DNA of 64,000 nucleotides from Pseudothermotoga thermarum DSM 5069 (lineage in GTDB: Bacteria > Thermotogota > Thermotogae > Thermotogales > DSM-5069): positions 930,001-994,000 of the forward strand of contig NC_015707.1 in the NCBI RefSeq assembly GCF_000217815.1, read 5' to 3'. The notes beneath the pieces were generated by a model. The model saw only the letters and a list, made by a program, of their open reading frames with translations. It was not told the origin of the DNA and did no database searches. Numbering within the stretch: the stretch's first letter is position 1; each line of letters begins with the position of its first letter. A program made the position numbers and the translations under genes. Positions 1 to 9,140 of the stretch are shown here, piece by piece.

Positions 1-908
1 ATTGGGCTGGAGAGCCTCCAATTAAGAAAATTATCATTAAAGATGTACCTGAAGAAACAACCAGATTCTTGCTTGTCCAAAAAGGCGATGTTGATGTCGC
101 ATGGGGTGTGACGACAGAACAAGCAGCACAACTTCGCGAAAGTAAGCCAAAAGGTATTAGGCTTGTAACAACACCAAGCCAATCGAACGAATATGTTGCT
201 ATGAACGTAGGTTGGGGTCCATTCAAAGATCCACGGGTTAGATTGGCGATAAAGTACGCCATCGACTATGATGCCATTATCAATTCAGTTAGAAGAGGCT
301 TTGCTGTATTGAATCAGAACTTTATGCCGATAGGATACTTTGGTTACATTGAATTAAATCCGTTCAAACGGGATGTTCAAAAAGCCAAGCAACTTCTTGC
401 CGAAGCTGGATATCCAGATGGGTTTGAAGTTGAGTTGCTGACGAATCCTACAGAAATAAGACAAAACGAAGCGGTAATTATTCAAGCAAATCTTGCTGAG
501 ATTGGTATAAAAGTAAACATCACTTTGATGCCGGCATCTGAAATGTATGCGAAATATAGGCAGCAAGGGCATCAAATGATCCTTGCAGGATGGGGTATCG
601 ATTATCCAGATCCAGACGCTCTTGCCAAACCATTTGCAAACTATAGGGTAAAACAGCTTGCTTGGCGCAACATGTGGTATGACGATTATGCAGCAGATTT
701 GGCAGAAAAAGCTGGTGCAGAATTTGATGATCAACGACGTTTAGAGCTTTACAAAGAACTTCAAGAATACTGGATATACAACAGTCCATTCGCTATGCTT
801 TACCAACCGATTGACTTCTGGGTTGTCAGCGATGATGTTGTTGGATTTGAGAAAGCTTGTAAAGGTTATACTTTGGTGTTTGATTTCACCAAAATATCCA
901 AAAAATGA
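1..908 (+). CDS. ABC transporter substrate-binding protein, family 5 (3' part)
   Basis: Carboxy-terminal part of a periplasmic solute-binding protein of the peptide/nickel/oligosaccharide family (SBP_bac_5); the 5' end lies before the window. The reading frame is open from base 3. The visible portion has family landmarks: FKDPRVRLAIKYAIDYDAII (the 'vR.Ai.yAID' helix), then AKQLLAEAGYPDGFEVEL, and a GWGIDYPDPDA segment typical of the second lobe. It ends just before a strong hairpin and the two permease genes, so it is the receptor of the transporter that follows. The substrate cannot be read from sequence; Thermotogales members of this family bind peptides or, often, beta-linked oligosaccharides. 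Confidence 0.93.
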   Translation, partial: WAGEPPIKKIIIKDVPEETTRFLLVQKGDVDVAWGVTTEQAAQLRESKPKGIRLVTTPSQSNEYVAMNVGWGPFKDPRVRLAIKYAIDYDAIINSVRRGFAVLNQNFMPIGYFGYIELNPFKRDVQKAKQLLAEAGYPDGFEVELLTNPTEIRQNEAVIIQANLAEIGIKVNITLMPASEMYAKYRQQGHQMILAGWGIDYPDPDALAKPFANYRVKQLAWRNMWYDDYAADLAEKAGAEFDDQRRLELYKELQEYWIYNSPFAMLYQPIDFWVVSDDVVGFEKACKGYTLVFDFTKISKK

Positions 909-937
909 AGCATTGATGGTTAAATCCATAATTCGAA

Positions 938-961
938 GGGAGGCCAAAGGCCTCCCGTTTT
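938..961 (+). terminator. Intercistronic hairpin after the binding-protein gene
   Basis: An uninterrupted 8-bp stem, GGGAGGCC (938-945) with GGCCTCCC (949-956), loop AAA, followed by GTTTT. It lies between the binding protein and the first permease of the same operon. It most likely acts as a partial terminator or 3' stabiliser, so that receptor mRNA exceeds permease mRNA. Similar hairpins follow the binding-protein genes at 43951 and 54805. Confidence 0.8.
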
Positions 962-991
962 ACAAAAAGTAGATGGAGGAGTCTGTACAAA

Positions 992-2002
992 ATGAGATTG
1001 TATGCATTCATCGCTAGACGTTTGCTGTTAATGTTGTTTGTGTTATTTGGTGTTTCTGTACTTGTTTTTATAATAGCCAAAGTCATCCCAGCTGATCCAG
1101 TTGGAGCCATACTTGGAGGAAATGCACCCGTGGATTTGGTAGAGGATTTAAAAAGAAGATTAGGACTCGATAAACCCTTGATGTTACAGTTTCTTGACTA
1201 TATGTCCGGTTTATTGAAAGGCAATCTTGGTATTTCTTTGAAATCTAGTAGGCCAGTTGCTAAAGACATAGCTGAATTTTTCCCCGCCACCCTTGAACTT
1301 GCAATTTCTGCCACCATTTTGGCTGTAGTGCTGGGTATAACGCTTGGTATATTTTCAGCGGTTCACAGAAACAAATTCATTGATCATTTTGCCAGAATTT
1401 TTTCCATCTTAGGTGTTTCTATGCCCGTTTTTTGGACGGGGCTTATTTTGCTTTTGATTTTTTATTTCAGACTTGGTTGGTTACCAGGTGGGGGTCGACT
1501 TGGACTGTTCACGACTCCTCCAACCCGTTACACAGGATTGCTTGTCCTTGATTCAATTTTAAGTGGAAATCTTGAAGCTTTGAAAGACGCTGTTGCTCAC
1601 CTGATTTTGCCGTCAATTGTTTTAGGATATTCAGCGACAGCTTCAATAGCAAGGATAACCCGTTCAAGTATGTTGGAAGTTCTACGGCAAGATTTCATAA
1701 GGACTGCCAAAGCGAAGGGAATTGGCAAAAGGCTTGTCATATATAGGCATGCTCTGAGGAATGCTTTAATACCGGTTGTGACTATCGTTGGATTGACCTT
1801 CGGCGGATTACTCGAAGGTGCAATTTTAACTGAAACAATTTTTGGTTGGCCTGGACTTGGTAGATATCTTGTCAACGCCATGCTTTACTTAGACTATCCC
1901 GCGGTGATGGGAGGAACACTTTTTGTTGCTGTGATTTATTCGTTAGTCAACTTAGTGGTTGATATTGTATATGCCGTTTTAGACCCAAGGATGCGTGTAT
2001 AG
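992..2002 (+). CDS. Peptide/oligosaccharide ABC transporter permease, DppB type
   Basis: Inner-membrane permease of the DppB/OppB family, 336 residues, the usual length. The first membrane segment is near residues 10-32, after a short basic start. The family's conserved region (IPADPVGAILG near residue 35) and the ATPase-coupling EAA loop (VLRQDFIRTAKAKGIGKR, about residues 233-250) are intact. The ATG start has GGAGGAG about 10 bases upstream. It follows the binding protein and its hairpin, and is followed 6-12 bases later by the partner permease, so the two form the heterodimeric channel. Confidence 0.95.
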   Translation: MRLYAFIARRLLLMLFVLFGVSVLVFIIAKVIPADPVGAILGGNAPVDLVEDLKRRLGLDKPLMLQFLDYMSGLLKGNLGISLKSSRPVAKDIAEFFPATLELAISATILAVVLGITLGIFSAVHRNKFIDHFARIFSILGVSMPVFWTGLILLLIFYFRLGWLPGGGRLGLFTTPPTRYTGLLVLDSILSGNLEALKDAVAHLILPSIVLGYSATASIARITRSSMLEVLRQDFIRTAKAKGIGKRLVIYRHALRNALIPVVTIVGLTFGGLLEGAILTETIFGWPGLGRYLVNAMLYLDYPAVMGGTLFVAVIYSLVNLVVDIVYAVLDPRMRV

Positions 2003-2014
2003 GGGTGATTGGCT

Positions 2015-2899
2015 GTGGAAAATATAGAACAAGTCAAGACCTCAAGATGGAAACCTTTAATCGAAGATTTGAAATACACACTTTATTTGTGGAAAAGAAC
2101 AAAACTTGCCATGGTTGGTACATTCATCGTTATAGGTTTTCTTTTTATGGCTATTTTTGCCCCTATTCTGGCCCCATATGACCCTATAAAGGTCGATTTG
2201 ACTAATCGTCTTAAACCTCCGAGTTTAAAACATCCTTTTGGAACGGATCAATTCGGTCGTGATATTTTGAGCAGGGTAATTTATGGAGCAAGAATTGAGG
2301 TTTGGATAATTTTTCTGGTAACGGTGATCAGTGGAACCATAGGTTTGGCAGTCGGGATTACCGCTGGTTACTTTGGTGGAATAGTTGATGAAATATTGAT
2401 GAGAATAACTGATATTTTTCTAGCATTTCCACGGTTAATTCTAGCTATGGCATTGGCTGCAATGCTGGGAAGAGGTTTAACAAACGCAATTATTGCTATT
2501 TCTCTAGTTGAATGGACAGTTATAGCAAGGTTAGCAAGAGCAGAAGCCCTAAGGGTAAAATCTCAACCTTATATAGAAGCAATCAAAGCCCTTGGAGCTG
2601 GTAATTTGAGAATACTTTTACTCCATGTTCTTCCTATGTGCCTTTCCCCAGTTTTGGTTCAATTGACTTTGAGAATGGGAACAATCATTCTTACGGCAGC
2701 TGGTCTTGGCTTTTTAGGTTTGGGTGCGCAACCTCCAACACCAGAGTGGGGTGCAATTGTCAGCGATGGAAGAAACTATTTGGTGCATCAATGGTGGATC
2801 TCAACTTTTCCCGGTTTGTTTATCGCGTTGGTTGTTCTTGGTTTTAACCTGCTTGGCGATGGTATTAGAGATATACTTGATCCACGTCTAAGGAGGTAA
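2015..2899 (+). CDS. Peptide/oligosaccharide ABC transporter permease, DppC type
   Basis: Second membrane subunit of the transporter, DppC/OppC family, about 294 residues. The amino-terminal domain shows the family signature HPFGTDQFGRDILSRVIYGA. The carboxy half holds the EAA loop (YIEAIKALGAGNLRILLLHV). Two starts are possible: TTG at 2009 and GTG at 2015. The AGGGGTGA ribosome site ends at 2008, so only the GTG has useful spacing (6 bases) and it is chosen here. It is followed within 8 bases by the first ATPase gene. Confidence 0.93.
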   Translation: MENIEQVKTSRWKPLIEDLKYTLYLWKRTKLAMVGTFIVIGFLFMAIFAPILAPYDPIKVDLTNRLKPPSLKHPFGTDQFGRDILSRVIYGARIEVWIIFLVTVISGTIGLAVGITAGYFGGIVDEILMRITDIFLAFPRLILAMALAAMLGRGLTNAIIAISLVEWTVIARLARAEALRVKSQPYIEAIKALGAGNLRILLLHVLPMCLSPVLVQLTLRMGTIILTAAGLGFLGLGAQPPTPEWGAIVSDGRNYLVHQWWISTFPGLFIALVVLGFNLLGDGIRDILDPRLRR

Positions 2900-2906
2900 T
2901 CAATCT

Positions 2907-3869
2907 GTGAAGGGCAATTTGTTGAACATAGAGAACTTGAAAGTTGTTTTTTACACTTATCGTGGGGTTGTAAAAGCTTTAAATGGAGTGAAACTTTGGT
3001 TGAATGAATCTGAACGGTTGGCTGTTGTTGGAGAAACTGGATGCGGAAAGTCTGTCACTGCGTTATCTATAATGAGGTTGATCGAGCAACCTGGAGGGAT
3101 TGTAGAAGGAGAAATATGGTTCAACGGGGTTGATTTAACTAAATTAAGCGATGAAGAAATGGATGAATATAGGGGAAAGCAAATCACAATGATTTTCCAA
3201 GAACCACTTGCCGCATTGAACCCTGTTTTCAAAGTAGGCTTTCAAGTGGCAGAATCTATAGCTCATGCAAAAGGTATATCTATAAAGGATGCATACGAAG
3301 AAGTTCCAAGAGTGCTTGAGATGGTGGGGTTGGATTGGAAAAGAACCATAGATTTATATCCTCATGAGCTCAGCGGTGGAATGGCCCAAAGAATTATGAT
3401 AGCAATGGCATTAGCCGTTAGACCAAAGCTTTTGATGGCCGATGAACCAACTTCCGCGTTGGATGTGACGATACAAGCTCAGATATTAAAACTTTTAGAC
3501 GAGTTGATAGCAGCCGAAAGAAATGCCCTAATATTGATAACTCACGATCTAGGCATTGCATCTGAATTTTGTGATAGGGTTGCTGTGATGTATGCAGGAA
3601 ATGTTATTGAGGTCGCAAAAAGTGAAGATATATTTGCCAATCCATTACATCCTTACACAAAAGGATTGATAGGATCGGTACCAATCATCGGCCTGACTAA
3701 AGATTTAAAGGGAATACCAGGTGTAGTACCAGATTTGGTTGATCCACCACCTGGTTGCAGATTTCATCCGAGATGTGAGTATGCCTTCAAGAGATGCTTT
3801 GTTGAACTTCCACAATTGTTGAAAATAAATGAGACTCATTACGTGGCGTGTCACTTGTACGAGCAGTAG
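2907..3869 (+). CDS. Peptide/oligosaccharide ABC transporter ATPase, DppD type
   Basis: ATP-hydrolysing subunit, 320 residues, with Walker A GETGCGKS (about residues 42-49), Q-loop IFQEP, signature LSGGMAQR and Walker B LLMADEP. It carries the carboxy-terminal oligopeptide-type extension with a cysteine cluster (GCRFHPRCEYAFKRC and a later ACH), a feature of DppD/OppD proteins. GTG start with AGGAGG upstream. It pairs with the next gene as a heterodimeric ATPase. LSGGM instead of LSGGQ is common in the D-type subunit. Confidence 0.95.
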   Translation: MKGNLLNIENLKVVFYTYRGVVKALNGVKLWLNESERLAVVGETGCGKSVTALSIMRLIEQPGGIVEGEIWFNGVDLTKLSDEEMDEYRGKQITMIFQEPLAALNPVFKVGFQVAESIAHAKGISIKDAYEEVPRVLEMVGLDWKRTIDLYPHELSGGMAQRIMIAMALAVRPKLLMADEPTSALDVTIQAQILKLLDELIAAERNALILITHDLGIASEFCDRVAVMYAGNVIEVAKSEDIFANPLHPYTKGLIGSVPIIGLTKDLKGIPGVVPDLVDPPPGCRFHPRCEYAFKRCFVELPQLLKINETHYVACHLYEQ

Positions 3870-3881
3870 GAGGTTTCAGTT

Positions 3882-4841
3882 ATGGAGCCGTTGATAAGAG
3901 TTGAGAACTTGAAAAAGTATTTTGAAATAAGAAAATCTATTTTTTCAAAACCTTTGTACGTAAGAGCAGTGGATGATGTATCTTTTGACATACCAAAAGG
4001 TTCAATTTTTGCCGTGGTTGGTGAGTCTGGTTCTGGTAAAAGTACCCTGGGCAGGCTTATCCTTAGGTTGATAGAACCAACCAGTGGGAATTTGTATTTC
4101 AAAGGTGTTAACATCTTAAAACTAGATGGTAAGGAAATGCTTGAATATAGACGTAAAATGCAGATAGTTCAGCAGGATCCATATAATTCCTTGCATCCAA
4201 GGAAGCTTGTGAAAGATATAATTGGTGAAGGTTTGAAAATACACTTCAAAATGAAAAGAAATGAAATATACTCCAAAGTTAAGGGAATCTTAGAATTGGT
4301 TGGACTTCGGGAAGAGCACATGTTCAGATATCCTCACGAATTTTCAGGAGGGCAAAGACAACGCATTGCCATTGCCAGAGTTCTTGTTCTCAAGCCAGAA
4401 TTTATAGTTTTGGATGAGCCAACTTCTGCTCTTGACGTTTCTGTTCAAGCTAGAGTTCTTGCTATGTTGAAGGAATTAAAAGAAAATTTCTCTTTAACGT
4501 ACATGTTTATAACTCATAACTTAGCAGTCGTTGATTACATGGCAACACACGTTGCAGTTATGTATCTGGGGAAAATAATGGAAATAGGAAGCAAAGATGA
4601 TATCTTTAATCACCCCTCGCATCCGTATACAAAAATTTTGCTGGATTGTGTTCCAAGTGTTGGAACTGGAAGAAGAATTCGGACAGTTCCAAAAGGAGAA
4701 ATCCCCAGCCCAATTAATCCTCCTAGTGGATGTGTATTTCACACACGCTGTCCAAAAGCAGAAAAAATCTGCCAAATTGAGGAACCAAATTTGTTAGAAG
4801 TTTCACCAGGACATTTTTGCAGGTGCCATTTTTATGGGTAA
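3882..4841 (+). CDS. Peptide/oligosaccharide ABC transporter ATPase, DppF type
   Basis: Second ATPase subunit, 319 residues. Walker A GESGSGKST, signature FSGGQRQR and Walker B IVLDEPTSALD are canonical. The carboxy-terminal extension again has the family's proline/cysteine segment (PPSGCVFHTRCPKAEKIC). It has AGGAGG before ATG and is separated by 12 bases from the DppD gene. It ends the operon. The following bases contain only the relic of a chemoreceptor on the other strand. Confidence 0.95.
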   Translation: MEPLIRVENLKKYFEIRKSIFSKPLYVRAVDDVSFDIPKGSIFAVVGESGSGKSTLGRLILRLIEPTSGNLYFKGVNILKLDGKEMLEYRRKMQIVQQDPYNSLHPRKLVKDIIGEGLKIHFKMKRNEIYSKVKGILELVGLREEHMFRYPHEFSGGQRQRIAIARVLVLKPEFIVLDEPTSALDVSVQARVLAMLKELKENFSLTYMFITHNLAVVDYMATHVAVMYLGKIMEIGSKDDIFNHPSHPYTKILLDCVPSVGTGRRIRTVPKGEIPSPINPPSGCVFHTRCPKAEKICQIEEPNLLEVSPGHFCRCHFYG

Positions 4842-5240
4842 CCTAAATATTTTTCAATAAAACCAAGTAACTCAAAGAGATTTTTGAAAATTATTGTTAG
4901 CAGTTGATTTTTTGTGAATAAGACTTGATTTTGAACGGATTCTCCGCTCTCTTTTATTATCTGTTTGAAATCACGTATGTCGTTTTTGTTTTTTGAAAGC
5001 TGATCAACAAAGTACTCAAGCAAAACCTTTTCCACTTTCTCTCGTTTTTACAGCTTCTATGGCAACATTAAGAGCTAGCAAATAGGTTTGCTCGACAATT
5101 TGTTCCATCACTTGTATCATTTGACTTATGGTCTTGGATGATTCACTCAACTGTTTCATCGAACGTTCAAGTTCCGACTGACTAGGAAGATAACAATCAT
5201 CGCGCTAGACAATGATGCTGCTATCGTTAACTCCGCCGCT
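4834..5240 (-). pseudogene. Relic of a methyl-accepting chemotaxis protein (signalling domain)
   Basis: No intact gene is present. Reading the minus strand from about 5190 gives a heptad-rich segment, then QIVEQTYLLALNVAIEAVKT and RESGKGFA, matching the MCP hairpin-tip consensus (IA.QTNLLALNAAIEAARAGE..GKGFA). The frame hits TGA at 5016-5018. The continuation (VDQLSKNKNDIRDFKQIIKE, like 'VADEIRKLAEES...') lies in another frame that ends near 4834. Upstream, a third frame (5200-5300) may hold more remnants (EGLAAELTIAASLSSAMIV). The relic therefore has at least two frame breaks and no plausible start. It fills the gap between the Dpp operon and the MFS gene. Confidence 0.75.
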
Positions 5241-5331
5241 AGACCTTCTTTTATAACTACGATTTTTTGATTATCTGTTGTTACCAATTCAACAACTTTA
5301 TTTTAACAATCCTGTTGTATAAAAAGTTCGT

Positions 5332-6558
5332 ATGGCGAAGTATTCGAATCCTTTCAGAGCTCTCAGAAACAAAAATTACCTTTTGTTCTGGTCGACGCAG
5401 AGTATTTCGCTGATAGGAACGTGGATAGACACCACGTTGAGAGGCTGGGTTGGTGTAAACGTTTTGCCTGAAAACAAGGCAGCTGGTTTCATTGGATTGA
5501 TCGCTTTTTTGAAAGGTTTTCCCACGGTGTTTCTTTCACCAGTCAGTGGGGTTTTGATAGATTGGTTTGGACCGAGGGAAGTATTGTTTCTAACGCAAGT
5601 TGCAGATACCATCAACGCTTGTGTCATGGCTTTTTTGGTTTACAAAAATATTCTTACTCCAGCTCAACTTTTGATTTTAAGCGTTTTAATGGGCATATCC
5701 GGTGCTTTCTATCTTCCGTCGAGGAACACTTTTATATCAAGTGTTGTTCCGAAAGATTACCTTCCTAACGCACTAGCACTTCATGCTCTTATCTTTAATT
5801 TAGCAAGGATGATCGGTCCTTCAATAGCAGGATTCGTTGTTAAATACTATGGTTTATCGTTTGGTTTTATTTTGAACGCCATTTCTTTTGTCCCACTTTT
5901 GATCGTTTTACCCACTATACCGACGAATTATCAACGTAACTTAAGCAAAGAACGAGCCTTTTTCAAGGACCTATCAGAGGGTTTAAAAATAGTTGTCAAA
6001 GACAAAAGAATACTGTCAACTTTTATATCCCTGACTGTTTACGCTGTGTTCGGCATGCCGTACAGTATGCTTATGCAAGCTTTCGCGAAATCGGCCATGC
6101 GCACAGGGCTTGTTGGCTATGGCTTGGTGATGGGTTCAATGGGGCTTGGTGCTTTTGTTGGAGCCATTTTAGCCGGTGGTATGGATTCAAAAAAGGTAAT
6201 ACAGATCAACGAAGAGTTCCTTATACTTGCAATAGGTACAAGTACATTTGTTACTTCCGTTTATCCAAATGCGGCAATTTTCACGTCTTTTGTCAACGGC
6301 TTGTGTCAAACTGTATTTTTCAACGTTACCAACAGCAGAACTCAACTTCTTTCTCCGATGCATGCAAAAGGGCGCGTTATGTCTTTGTACGCCCTCATAA
6401 ACAACGGTGGATCACCCGTTGGTACTTTTGTTTTCGGACTTCTTGGCAACGTAATAGGAATTAGAGCGTCCTACCAAATCCTTGCCCTTGCACTGATTGC
6501 CTACTTTGTCATCCACAAATTTTTGATAAAACAACCTGAGACCGAGTCTACTTATTAA
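5332..6558 (+). CDS. MFS transporter (EntS/MFS_3-like exporter)
   Basis: Integral membrane protein of 408 residues with about 12 hydrophobic segments. The start (FRALRNKNYLLFWSTQSISLIG) and the motif GPREVLFLTQVADTINA in the first half resemble MFS_3/enterobactin-exporter-like permeases, many of which export small molecules. Substrate unknown. The ATG start has only a weak ribosome site. The stop overlaps the stop codon of the convergent aminopeptidase gene by 4 bases (6555-6558), leaving no room for a terminator between them. Confidence 0.85.
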   Translation: MAKYSNPFRALRNKNYLLFWSTQSISLIGTWIDTTLRGWVGVNVLPENKAAGFIGLIAFLKGFPTVFLSPVSGVLIDWFGPREVLFLTQVADTINACVMAFLVYKNILTPAQLLILSVLMGISGAFYLPSRNTFISSVVPKDYLPNALALHALIFNLARMIGPSIAGFVVKYYGLSFGFILNAISFVPLLIVLPTIPTNYQRNLSKERAFFKDLSEGLKIVVKDKRILSTFISLTVYAVFGMPYSMLMQAFAKSAMRTGLVGYGLVMGSMGLGAFVGAILAGGMDSKKVIQINEEFLILAIGTSTFVTSVYPNAAIFTSFVNGLCQTVFFNVTNSRTQLLSPMHAKGRVMSLYALINNGGSPVGTFVFGLLGNVIGIRASYQILALALIAYFVIHKFLIKQPETESTY

Positions 6559-7550
6559 CTTTTTTCAATCAGAAGCACAGTCAGCAATTCGACTAATTTT
6601 TCAAAATCATCCAATGAAATGTATTCTGCATTTGAATGAAGATATTTCACTGCCAAACTTATTGGAACCATTCTTGCGTTGGAATCAACTGCAACCGAGC
6701 TATCCGTTCCACCGCCGGTTACGCCAACTTGAATAGGTATGTGGTTTCTCTCGGCTTTTTGAAGAATTTCCATCATTAGGCTGTAGCTACCGATGGCGCT
6801 GTTGTCAGCCATTCTCAGAACTGGTCCATTACCCGGAGCCACATCTCCCGTAAGTTGTGAACAACATGCAAAAGAGTCTATGGCATAACATATGTCTACT
6901 TTGTGGCATGAAAGAAAAGCTTTTGCGCCTTTTAGGCCTATTTCTTCTTGAACAGTCCAAACGAAGAAGACTTTTTTATCAAGGTTTTCATTCTTAACTT
7001 TGTGAAGCACCTTCACAAGGCTAAGGCAACCAAATCTGTCGTCCAAAGATCTTACAGAAATGTATTTTCCGTTCAAAACACTAACGTGCTTTTTGAAAAC
7101 AGCGTAGTCTAAAACTTTCACACCCATTTTTATGGCTTCTTCTTTGCTTTTAGCTCCAATATCGATGGTCAAATTGTCAATTGGCTGATTCCCACCGAGG
7201 TGAGGAGGAATAGCTCCAATTACTCCATCCAACGAGCCGTTTTGAGTTATTATTTGAAGATGAGATCCCAAAAGCAACCTATCGTCAAAACCACCGATCT
7301 TTTTAAAAGTCAAAGTTCCATCTTGTTTGATTCCTGTTATCAGCAAACCGATTTCGTCCATATGAGCCATCAAAGCCACAAACTCTTTTCCGCTGCCTAT
7401 TTCAACTATCAGATTTCCAACGTTGTCAACTTTGTACGGCATATCTTTTGGCAACATGTTTATGATTTTTTGCCTTATCATTTCTTCCCTTCCAGAGATT
7501 CCAGCAGTTAAACACAAATCAACAAGCTCGTTTATCCAATCTTTTTGCAT
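6555..7550 (-). CDS. M42 family metallo-aminopeptidase
   Basis: Cytoplasmic aminopeptidase of the M42 (FrvX/deblocking aminopeptidase, formerly 'cellulase M') family, about 331 residues. Metal and catalytic residues are all visible: MAHMDEIG (His, Asp), RSLDDRFGC (bridging Asp), VQEEIGLKG (two Glu), YAIDS (Asp) and KYLHSNAEY (His). M42 enzymes form dodecameric tetrahedra and trim peptides, which would suit a cell with peptide importers. An in-frame TTG exists at 7568, but GGGGTGA is correctly spaced for the ATG at 7550. Confidence 0.92.
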   Translation of the reverse strand: MQKDWINELVDLCLTAGISGREEMIRQKIINMLPKDMPYKVDNVGNLIVEIGSGKEFVALMAHMDEIGLLITGIKQDGTLTFKKIGGFDDRLLLGSHLQIITQNGSLDGVIGAIPPHLGGNQPIDNLTIDIGAKSKEEAIKMGVKVLDYAVFKKHVSVLNGKYISVRSLDDRFGCLSLVKVLHKVKNENLDKKVFFVWTVQEEIGLKGAKAFLSCHKVDICYAIDSFACCSQLTGDVAPGNGPVLRMADNSAIGSYSLMMEILQKAERNHIPIQVGVTGGGTDSSVAVDSNARMVPISLAVKYLHSNAEYISLDDFEKLVELLTVLLIEKS

Positions 7551-7599
7551 ACTTTCATCACCCCACAAAATTATACCAAAACGTTAGCATAACAAACTA

Positions 7600-9138
7600 T
7601 TATTCCATCTCGCAAAATTTCTTGGACATTGATTTGATCTTTTCTATACAAAAAAGTATTAGAAAAACGGAGAAAACCAAAGGTACTCCAAAACTTGTCA
7701 AATCAACAAGTAAATCGTTTTTCAAAAATAGCTTGAGAAATTCTAGGCGCTCAATTCGAAGAGTTATCGGGAAAACCAAACCAAAAGATGCTGCAATTGT
7801 AAAAACTTGTATCCGCAAAATATGTTCCATCGATAAAATTTTTGAAGGATTCATTATTTCTGTTGCTTTTTTATGCTTTAACGTAACATCAACTCCCATC
7901 ACCGCAGCAAATAAATACAAAACAAAAACGGCAGGATAAAGCAAATAAAAGATACCGCTAACTTTTAAAAACAATTGAATCAAAATTGATGAAGCCATGA
8001 ATACACCGCAAAATAGCAGTGGGGGAAGAACGATCTTTGGAATTAACAAAACTTTTGCTTCAACCGGCATAGTTTTTGGTATTGGCCATACGTAAAGTTC
8101 TTGACCGACAAGCAAAGCCGAACATACAGAGACGTACAAAGAACTCATGAAAATAACAAAAATAACAGAAGTTGCAACCGATTTGGTGGTATAACCAAGG
8201 ATCAACCAAAGGATGATAGGATAAAAGAACATCATAACCGTTTGACTTTGCCTTAAAAGAGTCTTGAGTTCTTTTTTCATCAAGCCAAAATTGTTGGTGA
8301 TTAAAAGCGTTCTCTTTGAAACACTTTTTTGATTTTCTTCGAAAGTCAGTCTATCTGCCATTTTAAGGCTCAAAAACCATGTCAACATGCCCAAGAGAAA
8401 TAAACTAGCGAGGTGCGCATAACTTCCTTGGATTATGTAAACTGGCCAAATAAAAATATTCAGATGGCTCAACAATTTTTCACCGATTTGGACAAAGCTT
8501 TCAAGTTTGCCTTCCAAAAACTTGCTGAAAAGTTCAGGAAGCATTTGAGTAGAAACTAAGAAGATCACAACGCTCAACAAGAGTGTGACGACGTTTACTG
8601 TTCTGGCGGTTGATTTTCTCATCAATAAACCAACCGATGACGCCAGAATGAGTGAGAGAGAAAAAACAAAGAAAAACATCAAAAGCCCAGAGATTGTTGC
8701 AAGGAAAACATTTCTTCCGGTGGCAATCGAATAAGCTATGAAAACAGAAAAATACATAACAGCAGCGAAGGCTTGATTTACAAAGGTTAATATCATTTGA
8801 TAAAGTGCTATGCTTGATCTTTTCAGAGGATAGCTTAATAACATCGTTATTTCTTCGTTCTTTACAAAAGAACTCACCAAATTTGTAAAAAGGGATGTAA
8901 AAAATATCGCAGTGATCATCGTCAACCAATAGGAAACGATTATAGTTGGAAAGTCAAGGCCGTCAATCACAACGTGAAAGGTTTGTTTGAAAAGTTCAAA
9001 GAAAATCACCGACAGCGGTATACCGTAGACAAATGCAAAAGCCAACGCTAGCAAAACGTTTCTTGGAAGCTTTCTTTCGCTTTTTCTCGGGAAGGAACCC
9101 TTAAGACCGTATTTGAGTATTATCAAAAGCTCGCGCAT
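7600..9138 (-). CDS. ABC-2 type transporter permease
   Basis: Large membrane protein, 512 residues, with about 10-12 hydrophobic segments and a short basic cytoplasmic start. It lies two bases after the ATPase gene and forms an ABC-2 type exporter with it. The sequence looks like the 'putative ABC exporter' permeases of Firmicutes and Thermotogae with fused halves. No substrate can be assigned: lipid, antibiotic and peptide export are all possible. Confidence 0.8.
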   Translation of the reverse strand: MRELLIILKYGLKGSFPRKSERKLPRNVLLALAFAFVYGIPLSVIFFELFKQTFHVVIDGLDFPTIIVSYWLTMITAIFFTSLFTNLVSSFVKNEEITMLLSYPLKRSSIALYQMILTFVNQAFAAVMYFSVFIAYSIATGRNVFLATISGLLMFFFVFSLSLILASSVGLLMRKSTARTVNVVTLLLSVVIFLVSTQMLPELFSKFLEGKLESFVQIGEKLLSHLNIFIWPVYIIQGSYAHLASLFLLGMLTWFLSLKMADRLTFEENQKSVSKRTLLITNNFGLMKKELKTLLRQSQTVMMFFYPIILWLILGYTTKSVATSVIFVIFMSSLYVSVCSALLVGQELYVWPIPKTMPVEAKVLLIPKIVLPPLLFCGVFMASSILIQLFLKVSGIFYLLYPAVFVLYLFAAVMGVDVTLKHKKATEIMNPSKILSMEHILRIQVFTIAASFGLVFPITLRIERLEFLKLFLKNDLLVDLTSFGVPLVFSVFLILFCIEKIKSMSKKFCEME

Positions 9139-9140
9139 TT

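Noticed and set aside
7200-7511. Long plus-strand frames inside the minus-strand genes (for example 7200-7511, 9742-10161, 51808-52365)
   Set aside because: They mirror real genes, lack ribosome sites and have composition typical of antisense shadows.
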